A stretch of DNA of 64,000 bases, taken from the NCBI GenBank assembly GCA_944324305.1, contig CALUVV010000002.1, forward strand, positions 248,001 through 312,000, written 5' to 3'. Positions 52,839 through 61,270 of this stretch are shown piece after piece (the stretch's first letter is position 1; each line of letters opens with the position of its first letter). Origin of the DNA: Candidatus Gastranaerophilales bacterium (GTDB lineage: Bacteria; Cyanobacteriota; Vampirovibrionia; Gastranaerophilales; Gastranaerophilaceae). Both the position numbers and the translations under genes were made by a program. The notes beneath the pieces are model-generated. The model saw nothing but the letters and a program-made list of their open reading frames with translations. It searched no databases and was not told the DNA's origin.

Positions 52839-53609
52839 ATGAAGAAATTTTTTCTAAAAACTGAGGATAGTATAAATATCGCTGTGAATCACATAAAAAA
52901 TAATCGTAAAGAAGTGATTATACTTGTTCATGGCTGGTTTATGACAAAAGACAGCAGGGCTTTTTCAGATCTTGCTAAAGATTTTTCAAAATATTTTGAT
53001 GTAATTTCTTTTGACTGCAGAGGGCATGGAAAAAGTTCGGGATTTTACACTTTTACAAGTAAAGAGACGATTGATTTAAAAACAGTTGTTGATTTTGCTA
53101 AAAAAGATTATGAAAAAATTTATTTAATCGGATTTTCGCTCGGCGGCGCACTCGTATTAATCCACAGCGCACTTAACAAAGATGTTGATAAAGTTATAGC
53201 AGTTTCCGCGCCTTCTGATTTTAACAAAATCGAAAATCAGATGTGGAAAAAAGAAGCGTGGCTTCCGACATTAAAAAAATTTGAACCCGAACGGTGGTTT
53301 TCAATCCGCCCTTCTTTAATTATGCGGGAAAAGATTAAGCCCGTTGAAATTATAAAAAATCTTGAAGCACCAACGCTTTTCATTGCCGGAAAAAAAGACC
53401 CGACAGTCTGCCCGTGGCACACTGAAAAACTTTATAACGAAGCCTTATGCACTAAAAAATTTGAGTTATTTGACAGTATTCACGCGGAAGATTTGTATCT
53501 TGACGAGCCCGAAAAATTTGTTAAAATCTGTGTTAACTGGCTTCAATCACCATCTCGCAATTTGAACAATCAAATTTCAGAGGATATTTCTTTCCCTTTT
53601 CATCAATGA
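52839..53609 (+). CDS. Alpha/beta-hydrolase
   Basis: A 256-residue hydrolase: oxyanion region LVHGWFMT, nucleophile in GFSLGGA, acid in AGKKDPTVCP and catalytic His near DSIHAED. Resembles serine aminopeptidase S33/monoglyceride-lipase-like enzymes. The last 77 bases overlap the 3' end of the convergent U32 peptidase gene in antisense. Confidence 0.85.
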   Translation: MKKFFLKTEDSINIAVNHIKNNRKEVIILVHGWFMTKDSRAFSDLAKDFSKYFDVISFDCRGHGKSSGFYTFTSKETIDLKTVVDFAKKDYEKIYLIGFSLGGALVLIHSALNKDVDKVIAVSAPSDFNKIENQMWKKEAWLPTLKKFEPERWFSIRPSLIMREKIKPVEIIKNLEAPTLFIAGKKDPTVCPWHTEKLYNEALCTKKFELFDSIHAEDLYLDEPEKFVKICVNWLQSPSRNLNNQISEDISFPFHQ

Positions 53610-55275
53610 GAAAAAGTTTTTTAGGAGATTTACACATATTAAATGCGAACTTTAAACAATGTTTTGTGCGCATTAATTCCGCAGGGAAAGCCCCGTTCTC
53701 GGCTGACATTTCGCAAACCTTGCAGCCGCTGTTTTCGTAAAAACATTTTGCTTCACTGTTATGAATATTTGCCTTATAGTCCAATTTTTCCTTCGGGAAT
53801 TTCACATATTTCAGCGGTTTTTGCAATTCTCTTTTGTAATTTTTTAAACGCTCGTTCATTAAATCGGAAAGGATTTTACGGCGGACTTCATTAATCTGTG
53901 AAACAGGCATAAACGGAAGTTCGCCAGTTACATCAGCATCTAAAACATAAAAATCGCTTTCGCCTGTTTTTTTAAGCTGATTTATAAAGTTTTCCCTCAT
54001 TTTTTCGGGATTTTTCGGAATTTCACCTTCGGGCAAATTTACATTTACAGAGTTTCCGTCCTCATCTTCGGCATATAAAAAACCGTCAGAATACTTAAAT
54101 CTAGCACCTATTCTGCGTTTGATTTTAGAATTTTCAAGCTGTTTTTCAAATTTACTGTCAAAATTTCTGTAAACCTCAACACCGACGGCAATACCGTCCA
54201 TTTTATTTGGATAAATTCTTCTTCCTTCAACGTTATTCACAAGACACCCCTGCCCGTTGAAATAAAGCCCGTCCTGTTTTGAAACATCCGCGTTTAGTTC
54301 AAAGTAGTCTTTTCCTGCTTTAGTAATTTTTCCGAGTTTCTCACCGAGAGATTTCGGGCTTTCAAAATTAAAACATTTTTTACGGCCGTCTAAAAAGTAG
54401 CCGGTAAATCCACGGTTAAAACTTTTTCTTACATCAGGCTCAAAATCTGAAAAAACTTTTCCTGATGAAGTTTTTCGGGCAAATTTGTCAATTTCACGCC
54501 TGTAACATAAAACAACATTTTTCACATAATTTTCATCTTTAAGCCGTCCTTCAATCTTAAATGATTTAACTCCCGCATCTGTTAAATCTTTCAAATAACG
54601 GGAAGCGTTAAAATCCTTCATGCTCAAAAGATATTTGTCTTTTGCGATAATACTGCCGTTTTCGTCAACAAGGGTATATTTTTTACGGCAGGCCTGCGCG
54701 CATTCTCCTCTGTTTGCCGAACGTCCGCCGATATAGTGGCTGAAATAACACTGCCCGCTGTAAGATACACACAATGCACCGTGAATAAAAGTTTCAATTT
54801 CAGCTTTTGAATTTTTGCATATTTCTTTAATTTGTTCTAAAGATAATTCGCGCGCCAGAATAACCCGTGAAATTCCCATATTATCAAAAAACTTTACTTT
54901 TTCAAGAGTTCGGTTATCGCACTGCGTGCTTGCATGAAGCGCAATCGGAGGCAATTTACCGTCAAGAGCAAGCTTAAATATTCCCATGTCCTGAACAATT
55001 ATTGCATCAACTCCGATGTCATAAAGTTTTTGAATTAACTCTGCTGCTTGAAGAAGTTCTTCATCAGTCAAAATCGTATTTATCGTTACGTGGACTTTAA
55101 CATAAAATTTATGAGCATAATCCACGATTTCTTTTATATCTTCCAAAGAATTTCCTACCCTTTTTCGTGCGCCGAAATTTGATGCGCCGATGTAGATTGC
55201 ATCGCATCCCGAATTTATCGCAGCTATTGCCGTATTTTTGTCTTTTGCGGGGGCAAGAAGTTCAACTTTTTTCAT
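53533..55275 (-). CDS. Peptidase U32 family protein (RNA hydroxylation type)
   Basis: Read from ATG at 55275, a 580-residue protein beginning KKVELLAPAKDKNTAIAAINSGCDAIYIG, a TIM-barrel start. The U32 signature with cysteine ligands is visible: ETFIHGALCVSYSGQCYFSHY...GGRSANRGECAQACRKKY. A further domain occupies the C-terminal half. Characterised E. coli relatives (RlhA, TrhP) take part in hydroxylation of rRNA or tRNA with prephenate, rather than proteolysis. The exact target here is unknown. Confidence 0.87.
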   Translation of the reverse strand: MKKVELLAPAKDKNTAIAAINSGCDAIYIGASNFGARKRVGNSLEDIKEIVDYAHKFYVKVHVTINTILTDEELLQAAELIQKLYDIGVDAIIVQDMGIFKLALDGKLPPIALHASTQCDNRTLEKVKFFDNMGISRVILARELSLEQIKEICKNSKAEIETFIHGALCVSYSGQCYFSHYIGGRSANRGECAQACRKKYTLVDENGSIIAKDKYLLSMKDFNASRYLKDLTDAGVKSFKIEGRLKDENYVKNVVLCYRREIDKFARKTSSGKVFSDFEPDVRKSFNRGFTGYFLDGRKKCFNFESPKSLGEKLGKITKAGKDYFELNADVSKQDGLYFNGQGCLVNNVEGRRIYPNKMDGIAVGVEVYRNFDSKFEKQLENSKIKRRIGARFKYSDGFLYAEDEDGNSVNVNLPEGEIPKNPEKMRENFINQLKKTGESDFYVLDADVTGELPFMPVSQINEVRRKILSDLMNERLKNYKRELQKPLKYVKFPKEKLDYKANIHNSEAKCFYENSGCKVCEMSAENGAFPAELMRTKHCLKFAFNMCKSPKKLFLIDEKGKKYPLKFDCSNCEMVIEAS

Positions 55276-55352
55276 AAAATTTATTATAATACAAACCAAA
55301 AATTTTTCTTGTAGTATAATCATGAAAGTGACCCGTTCGGAAAGAGAAAAAT

Positions 55353-55646
55353 ATGATATACCCTGTAACTTTCAGTGCAAATACGCAGAATAATTACAAT
55401 ACAAAGAAAGACCAAAACAGCATGGAAGGTCTTAAAGTCCGTCCTATGCCGAAAATCAGCCCCGTTAAATCGGGTTTGAATACAACTGCGGCCTGGTTCG
55501 GCTTTGGTGTTGTGCTGGACAGGGTTGTCAGCTTTGCGGGAAAGTTTCTCAAAACAAAACCGCTTACAACCTCTGTGATTGCCAACGGTGTAATTGCGGC
55601 AGGCGCGGGAACATATACTTATATAAAAGCAAAATCAAACAAATAG
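55353..55646 (+). CDS. Small protein with membrane segment, unknown
   Basis: A 97-residue protein. N-terminus MIYPVTFSANTQNN, an Asn/Lys linker, then hydrophobic segments (TTAAWFGFGVVLDRVVSFAG and TTSVIANGVIAAGAGTYTYI). The opening VTFSAN resembles the SFSG motif in the partial gene at window start. No function assigned. Confidence 0.6.
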   Translation: MIYPVTFSANTQNNYNTKKDQNSMEGLKVRPMPKISPVKSGLNTTAAWFGFGVVLDRVVSFAGKFLKTKPLTTSVIANGVIAAGAGTYTYIKAKSNK

Positions 55647-55647
55647 T

Positions 55648-55677
55648 AAAAAGCCCTTGTTTAAAACAAGGGCTTTT
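55648..55677. terminator. Bidirectional Rho-independent terminator
   Basis: AAAAGCCCTTGTTT and its complement AAACAAGGGCTTTT sit between convergent genes. Confidence 0.9.
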
Positions 55678-55683
55678 ATATTT

Positions 55684-56892
55684 CTATAAAGGTTTAACAG
55701 AATTTCTGTAAATTTCTTTGACGACCTCTCTGCCGTTTCCTGACGGTGCAATGTCCAAAAGCCCCGCAAGAGAAGGTGTTGTATAAACCAGATCCGTAAG
55801 TTTTTCAACATCGGCTTCCGTAAAGCCTTCATCTTCGAGTTTTTCTTTAACATCAACAGAGAACAGCCAATCCTGAACAAGTTTTGCGGCTTTATCCGCT
55901 TCCGAAGCTTCACCTTTAAGCCCCGGAGCAATCGGTGCAAGAATATCAGCCAATACATGCGGTTTATCTTTATAAATTGTTTTAACAACCGCAGGCAGTA
56001 ATATTGCAAGCCCCAAACCATGCGACAATTCGGGTTTAACTGCGCTTAGCGGATGTTCAAGTGCGTGTGTATAGTGTAATAAACCGTTATCAAAGCTTAC
56101 GCCGCCCATCATCGCCGCATAAGCAAGGAAGTAACGCGCCTGAAGGTCATCAGGATTTGCAATTGCTTTCGGAAGATATTCGGCAACCAGTTCAATAACC
56201 TGTTTTGCAAGAGAAATTGAATAAGGTGAAGCAACAGCAGAAGTTGCAGCTTCAACAACATGGTTAACCGCATCAATTGAAACATATCTTGTTTGTTTCG
56301 GCGACAATTTAGTCATTAATTGCGGGTCATCGATTGCAAACATAGGATAAATACAATCATAAGCGATTGCGGGTTTAAAGTTCTTTTCAAGGTTAGTTAC
56401 AACCGCAAATCTGTTTGTTTCCGTACCTGTTCCGTGTGTTAAGTTAATGGACACAATCGGAGCGGCTTTTTCAGGTGTAAATGTGAAATCATAAATATCT
56501 TCCGCAGTTTTTTCGGGATATTCAAGCAGAATTGCAACCGATTTCCCTGCATCTGTCGGAGAGCCTCCGCCTATGGCGATAACAGCTTTTGCACCGAAAT
56601 CTTTTGCAAGTTTTGCCGCATCATTAACATGATGTGTTGTCGGGTTGGGAGTAACTTCAGCGTAATTTACATAACCTATACCGTTATCTTTTAGTGCTTT
56701 TTCAACGTAATCCCATGCGCCTGTAGCTTTGTAAGCGTTTCTTCCCGACATTACGATAACTTTATCAATACCTTTTTCTTTTAAAACTTTAGCAATGTCA
56801 TCAATTTTCCTGATAGCACCGACACCAAAATAAACCGTAGTTCTTGTGCGGATTTCTTTGATCTCGTTAATGTTAATATCCTTTTCCCACAT
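55684..56892 (-). CDS. Iron-containing alcohol dehydrogenase
   Basis: A 402-residue group III dehydrogenase. NAD(P) motif GGGSPTDAGKS, metal ligands in DAVNHVVEA, HALEHPLSA and SHGLGLAILLP. Probably reduces aldehydes to alcohols in fermentation, or acts as a butanol dehydrogenase-like enzyme. SD AAAGGAG precedes the start. Monocistronic. Confidence 0.92.
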   Translation of the reverse strand: MWEKDININEIKEIRTRTTVYFGVGAIRKIDDIAKVLKEKGIDKVIVMSGRNAYKATGAWDYVEKALKDNGIGYVNYAEVTPNPTTHHVNDAAKLAKDFGAKAVIAIGGGSPTDAGKSVAILLEYPEKTAEDIYDFTFTPEKAAPIVSINLTHGTGTETNRFAVVTNLEKNFKPAIAYDCIYPMFAIDDPQLMTKLSPKQTRYVSIDAVNHVVEAATSAVASPYSISLAKQVIELVAEYLPKAIANPDDLQARYFLAYAAMMGGVSFDNGLLHYTHALEHPLSAVKPELSHGLGLAILLPAVVKTIYKDKPHVLADILAPIAPGLKGEASEADKAAKLVQDWLFSVDVKEKLEDEGFTEADVEKLTDLVYTTPSLAGLLDIAPSGNGREVVKEIYRNSVKPL

Positions 56893-56961
56893 AATAAACT
56901 CTCCTTTCTTATATCTGCATGGATATTATAGAGAAGGGAAAAGATAATTGCAATACTGTAA

Positions 56962-57144
56962 TTATATCAAACCGTTTTCATCAATAAAATTAATCATCCA
57001 TTTTTCAATTTTCAATGTAGGTGTAGTTTGATTTTTAATGCACGCTTTTTTAAATAAATCCCATAATTCTTCATTAATCATTATACTTGTCTTTTTAGTT
57101 TTATTACGTGTCAAATCAATTATTTTATCCGTCTTATTACCCAT
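56962..57144 (-). CDS. Ribbon-helix-helix-like regulator paired with pseudopilin
   Basis: ATG at 57144 (SD GAGGG) gives 60 residues. The layout strand-helix-helix (TKKTSIMI, NEELWDLFKKACIKN, TPTLKIEKWMINFIDEN) matches CopG/Arc-type ribbon-helix-helix DNA-binding proteins. It is divergent from the pseudopilin at 57264 and replaces the XRE gene found beside the other regulator-linked pseudopilins. It probably binds the palindrome at 57204-57216. Confidence 0.65.
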   Translation of the reverse strand: MGNKTDKIIDLTRNKTKKTSIMINEELWDLFKKACIKNQTTPTLKIEKWMINFIDENGLI

Positions 57145-57197
57145 ATAACCCTCTTTTAAATAAATTCGCATAATATATTGGTATTTTCAACCGTAAC

Positions 57198-57226
57198 TTG
57201 ACAGGTAATAATTACCATGATATTTT
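57198..57226 (+). promoter_or_regulatory. Pseudopilin promoter with operator in the spacer
   Basis: TTGACA (57198-57203) and TATTTT (57221-57226) are 17 bases apart, and the spacer begins with the palindrome GGTAATAATTACC (57204-57216). The same GGTAATAATTAC core overlaps the -35 of the DGR target promoter. Confidence 0.65.
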
Positions 57227-57263
57227 ATGGTATAAAATACGGTATAATAAAGGAGCTGGCAAT

Positions 57264-57989
57264 ATGGGTAAGGGTTTTACGTTAGCTGAAACTTTGGTTA
57301 CAATCGGGATTATAGGAGTTGTTGCTGCTTTGACTATGCCAAGTTTGATTGTAAAACATAAAGAAAAAGAAACTTGTGCCAGGCTAAAAAAAGCTTATTC
57401 AACAATTTCACAGGCATTTATTTACGCAGTTCAGGAAAAAGGCACTCCCGATGAATGGGGAATGCTTGAAAAATATAATCCCGAAACACATATTATCATG
57501 GCAAATAACTTTAAGCCTTATATGAATGTAATTCAAGATTGCACAGGTCAGGACATAACTTTTGTCAACAAAAACTGTTTTGCTAAAAATGACTATCATG
57601 TTACAGCCCCGAATACTTCAACAGCATTTGTAATAAATGACGGAATAAGTTTGTCTTTCAGAAATTGGGAAGAATCCTGCAATCAAACAATGGGCAGCAT
57701 AAAGAATGTATGCGGCTCAATTGTTGTAGATATAAACGGCTTAAAAAAGCCTAATCAATTGGGATATGATATCTTTTATTTCTATATGACCAAAGAAAAA
57801 ATTGTACCTGTCGGAACAAAAGATGATCGTCTAAGTTTCAAATCAAGTTGTGACAGACATAACTCCAGCCCCATACCAAACTTTGACGGAAAGTTTATAG
57901 GCTGCGCCGCATGGGTTATATATAATGAAAATATGGACTACCTGCACTGTGATGATTTGGACTGGGGAGTAAAAAATAAATGCAAATAA
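57264..57989 (+). CDS. Orphan type IV pilin-like protein (RHH-linked)
   Basis: ATG at 57264 (SD AAAGGAGC) gives 241 residues with leader MGKG before FTLAETLVTIGIIGVVAALTMP. The next part RLKKAYSTISQAFIYAVQEKG matches the pseudopilin at 28560. The body has DINGLKKPNQLGYDIFYF and about nine cysteines (CTGQD, NCFAK, SCNQT, VCGS, SCDRH, GCAAW, LHCDD, NKCK). Divergent from a ribbon-helix-helix gene. It ends immediately at the start of the convergent UDP-xylose synthase stop. Confidence 0.87.
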   Translation: MGKGFTLAETLVTIGIIGVVAALTMPSLIVKHKEKETCARLKKAYSTISQAFIYAVQEKGTPDEWGMLEKYNPETHIIMANNFKPYMNVIQDCTGQDITFVNKNCFAKNDYHVTAPNTSTAFVINDGISLSFRNWEESCNQTMGSIKNVCGSIVVDINGLKKPNQLGYDIFYFYMTKEKIVPVGTKDDRLSFKSSCDRHNSSPIPNFDGKFIGCAAWVIYNENMDYLHCDDLDWGVKNKCK

Positions 57990-58919
57990 CTATATAACTT
58001 TTTCAAAATATTTAATTGTTTTCATTAACCCGTCGCGTACATGGACAGCCGGTTCATAACCGAGCTTTTCTTTTGCCAGAGTTAAGTCGGGACGCCGCTG
58101 TGAAGGGTCGTCAGACGGTAAAGGTTTAAAAATTATTTTTGAAGTTGAATTTGAAAGCTCTATAATCATTTTTGCAAGATCCAAAATCGTATATTCTCCG
58201 TCATTACCGACATTTACAGGTCCCATGAAGTTTTCCGTATTCATAAGCGAAATCATTCCGCGAACCAAATCATCCACGTAACAGAAAGAACGCGTCTGCC
58301 GGCCGTCGCCGTAAATCGTTATATCTTCATTTTTTAAAGCCTGTATTATAAAGTTTGATACAACACGGCCGTCATTCTGTGCCATACGAGGGCCGTATGT
58401 GTTAAATATTCTTATAATCCTTATATCAACGTTATGCTGTCTGTGATAATCCATCATTAAGGCTTCCGCTACCCGTTTGCCTTCGTCATAGCAGCTTCTC
58501 AAGCCGATAGGGTTAACATTGCCCCAGTAATCCTCTTTCTGCGGATGAACCGTCGGATCCCCGTAGACTTCACTTGTTGAAGCCTGTAAAATTCTTGCTT
58601 TTGTTTCATCTGCCAGATCAAGCATATTCGTAACACCGAGGACATTCGTTTTTATAGTTTTAATTGCGTTAAACTGATAATGAATAGGGCTTGCGGGGCA
58701 GGCAAGATTATAAATTTGATCAACTTCCAAAATAATCGGCTCAATTATATCATGTCTTATAAGCTCAAACTCTCTGTTATCCATAAGATGCTCAATATTT
58801 TTTCTTGAACCCGTAAAAAAGTTATCAAGACATATTATGTGATTTCCTTCCTGAAGAAGTTTTTCACATAAATGTGAGCCTATAAAACCTGCACCGCCTG
58901 TAATTAAAATATTTTTCAT
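57990..58919 (-). CDS. UDP-glucuronate decarboxylase (UDP-xylose synthase)
   Basis: A 309-residue extended [27 protein letters not shown], catalytic Tyr/Lys in SCYDEGKR, then [18 protein letters not shown] and [18 protein letters not shown]. The combination is typical of UXS enzymes that make UDP-xylose from UDP-glucuronate for surface glycans. No glycosyltransferases are adjacent. Confidence 0.9.
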   Translation of the reverse strand: MKNILITGGAGFIGSHLCEKLLQEGNHIICLDNFFTGSRKNIEHLMDNREFELIRHDIIEPIILEVDQIYNLACPASPIHYQFNAIKTIKTNVLGVTNMLDLADETKARILQASTSEVYGDPTVHPQKEDYWGNVNPIGLRSCYDEGKRVAEALMMDYHRQHNVDIRIIRIFNTYGPRMAQNDGRVVSNFIIQALKNEDITIYGDGRQTRSFCYVDDLVRGMISLMNTENFMGPVNVGNDGEYTILDLAKMIIELSNSTSKIIFKPLPSDDPSQRRPDLTLAKEKLGYEPAVHVRDGLMKTIKYFEKVI

Positions 58920-58941
58920 GAAATTCCTCGTAAATTTATTT

Positions 58942-58980
58942 TAACACAAAAAAGGAAAACTCCCGCAATTAAGCGGGAGA
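58942..58980 (-). terminator. Terminator of the YadA/S74 pseudopilin
   Basis: On the minus strand CTCCCGC pairs with GCGGGAG, followed by TTTTCCTTTTTT. A second hairpin TGGCGG/CCGCCA stands at 59003-59020. Confidence 0.75.
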
Positions 58981-59076
58981 AGGAATGAAAGTTAAGTAAA
59001 CCTGGCGGTTTAATCCGCCATTGGGATTATCGTGATATTTACACGTTAATGGCTTACTTATTTTTCAGTATGAAAT

Positions 59077-61157
59077 TTATTTTATTTTTGCTTCAAGTTT
59101 TTCAATGCGGACTTTCAGCTCCTGATTTTCTTTTTCAAGTGTTGTTATTCGTCTGTCAAGCTCTTTTATTGCATTTACCGCTGCATAGAACATATCTTCA
59201 AAACGGATTGTTAAAAATCCGTCTTTGCCTTTTTTAACTGCATCGGGAAAGACTTTTTGCAAATCCTGTGCGATTACACCGACATGAAGTGTTTTAGTTT
59301 TGTCTTTTTTAAAGGTATAATTAAAAACCTTAAGTTCGCGAATTTTATCTAAACCGGATGTAAATTCCTTGCCGACATATTTTAAACGCAAGTCTGAAAA
59401 ACCTGCACCCCCGTTGGAAAAATACGCGTCAAAACCATGACCGCTTTCGATGCTGTAGCGTAATGAAGCGTTTTGTTCATCTTCTTTTGATCTTTCCAAA
59501 ACTCTGTAACCTGTTACATAATTGCCGTATCTGTCAACTATCCAGGATGAAATCAATCCTTTTACTATTAAATTGCCGTTTATAACAACAGTTGAATCAC
59601 TTGCACTAAACTGATTGCCATCGTGAGCATATACACGATTACCGGTATTATGAACTTCCAAGACAGCCGCACCGCCGTTGAATTTTGACTGGCCGCCGAT
59701 AAAGACACGTTCATAATCGTCACGAGCCCAGCTTGAACCGCTTTTGGGACCCGAATTAGCCCCTATACAAGTTTTGTTAGTACCTGTAGCGTATTGGCAA
59801 GCATTATAACCTAAAGCAGTATTATAATTATTAACGGCCTTAGCATTATTTCCGATAGCAACAGCACTATGACCGCTTGCATCGGCAGAATACCCTAAGG
59901 CTGCTGAATAATTTCCGCCATTTACTTTACTGTTTTGTCCAATAGCAACACTTTGACTGCCTTGCGCTTTTGCCTGATCACCTATTGCGATAGATGCATG
60001 CTCCGTTGCTCTTGAAAATTCTCCTATAGATATTGCATAATTCGCACTGGCACCAGATTGACTACCCAGGGCTACAGACGCATAAGAAGAAGATTCTGCG
60101 CTTGGTCCAACTGCAACTGAACGATAAGCTGTTGCTTCTGACCAACTGCCCAAAGATAAAGATCCATCTCCGGAGGAAATTGAACTGGTACCCATGGCAA
60201 TTGCGTCTTCATCAGAAGATGTTGCTTTTTCGCCTATTGATATAGAACTATCTGCAATGGCAGTTGCATTACCTATGGCTATTGCTTTTGCATTTAAAGT
60301 AGAAGAATTTGCCCCAACAGCCACAGAACCGGTACCGTTTGCATAAGAAGAAAAACCTACAGCGGTACTGTTAGTAAAAGTTGTTAAGGTTTGATTTTTA
60401 TAATTTGAATTTGCACCTATTGCTACATTACCGTCACCATTACCGTACCATAAAGCGTTTGTTCCTAAGGCGACATTGTTTTGACCGCTGCCTTCAGACA
60501 TGGCGTCACCGCCGATTATAGTATTGCTGCCGCCGGTGCCCGATTGATAAGCATTGCTACCGATAGCTACATTATAATGACCGCCAGTATTGGATATCAA
60601 TGCACCGGCACCGATAGCAATGTTACTGCTGCCGCTGGTCACTTGAGTTAAATTATTGGGACCTATACTGATATTATTACTGCCATCAGTTAAGTGGTCC
60701 AAACTACCATTACCTAAGACTAAGTTGGTATCCACAAACTGTAAACGACCCAAGGTAGTATTGTCACGTTTAAATGACAAATGAACGGGCAATGAACTGC
60801 TAGAGTTTAAAATTAAACGCGCTGCATCGTCCGTTTCCAGTTTATTGGGTTGGCCGATCATTGCTATCTGGCTTTCACCGGGACCAAAATAGGCATCAGA
60901 TAAATTCTCAGGTGAATAACGCCAAGGAGACGAACTGTCTGCCTTGCTACGTGTTGTCATGACAGGGGCCATAGCAGCCAAAATTATGCTCATGATGAGC
61001 ATGACGACCATCATTTCTGCTAACGTAAAGCCCGAAAAACCTTTAAAGGAGCGGCTTAAACTGCCCCCCCCCCGGCACTACGTGCGTAGACACCACAACA
61101 CAAGCTGGAGTCAACTTGAGATAACTCGGCATCTGTTTTACTTAATAACTTTCTCAT
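59077..61157 (-). CDS. Phase-variable pilin-like protein with YadA-head repeats and S74 domain, OFF state (10 G)
   Basis: ATG at 61157 (SD AAGGAG) opens a 33-residue leader that stops (...SAGGGAV) with 10 G. With 11 G it reads AGGGGSLSRSFKGFSG and joins FTLAEMMVVMLIMSIILAAMAP, the prepilin helix, giving about 693 residues. Residues about 110-440 of the long frame are YadA/Hep-type head repeats (SVAIGxxSxA, AIAIGNATAIADSSISIG). Residues 540-645 match the S74 intramolecular chaperone (SDLRLKYVGKEF, HVGVIAQDLQKVFP) ending in a coiled coil. S74 domains trimerise and self-cleave in phage tailspikes; here cleavage is not certain. The join of pilin, adhesin head and chaperone is unusual. Confidence 0.82.
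61064..61073. repeat. Homopolymer tract, 10 C (10 G in the gene sense)
   Basis: Lies 84 bases after the ATG at 61157. The sense 3' flank CAGTTTAAGCCGCTCC places TAA in frame with 10 G. Confidence 0.9.
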
Positions 61158-61225
61158 TACTTCCACTCCTTTTTTCTCATTATTTACGATGTTTTTTGTT
61201 TTTTAAAGGAAGTAAGAAGTCACAT

Positions 61226-61256
61226 AAAAACTCCCTGATAAATTCAGGGAGTTTTT
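61226..61256 (-). terminator. Terminator after pgk
   Basis: AAAAACTCCCTGA pairs with TTCAGGGAGTTTTT, 15 bases past the pgk stop on the minus strand. Confidence 0.9.
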
Positions 61257-61270
61257 ATAAATTATATTAA

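Noticed and set aside
24219..61073. Poly-C tracts as assembly gaps or joins
   Set aside because: Flanks are continuous coding sequence with a conserved 3' motif and consistent reading-frame logic at all four sites; length errors of one base remain possible and are noted in the finding.
59077..61157. Prophage tailspike because of the S74 domain
   Set aside because: No phage genes around it and the protein starts with a prepilin helix and YadA-type repeats.
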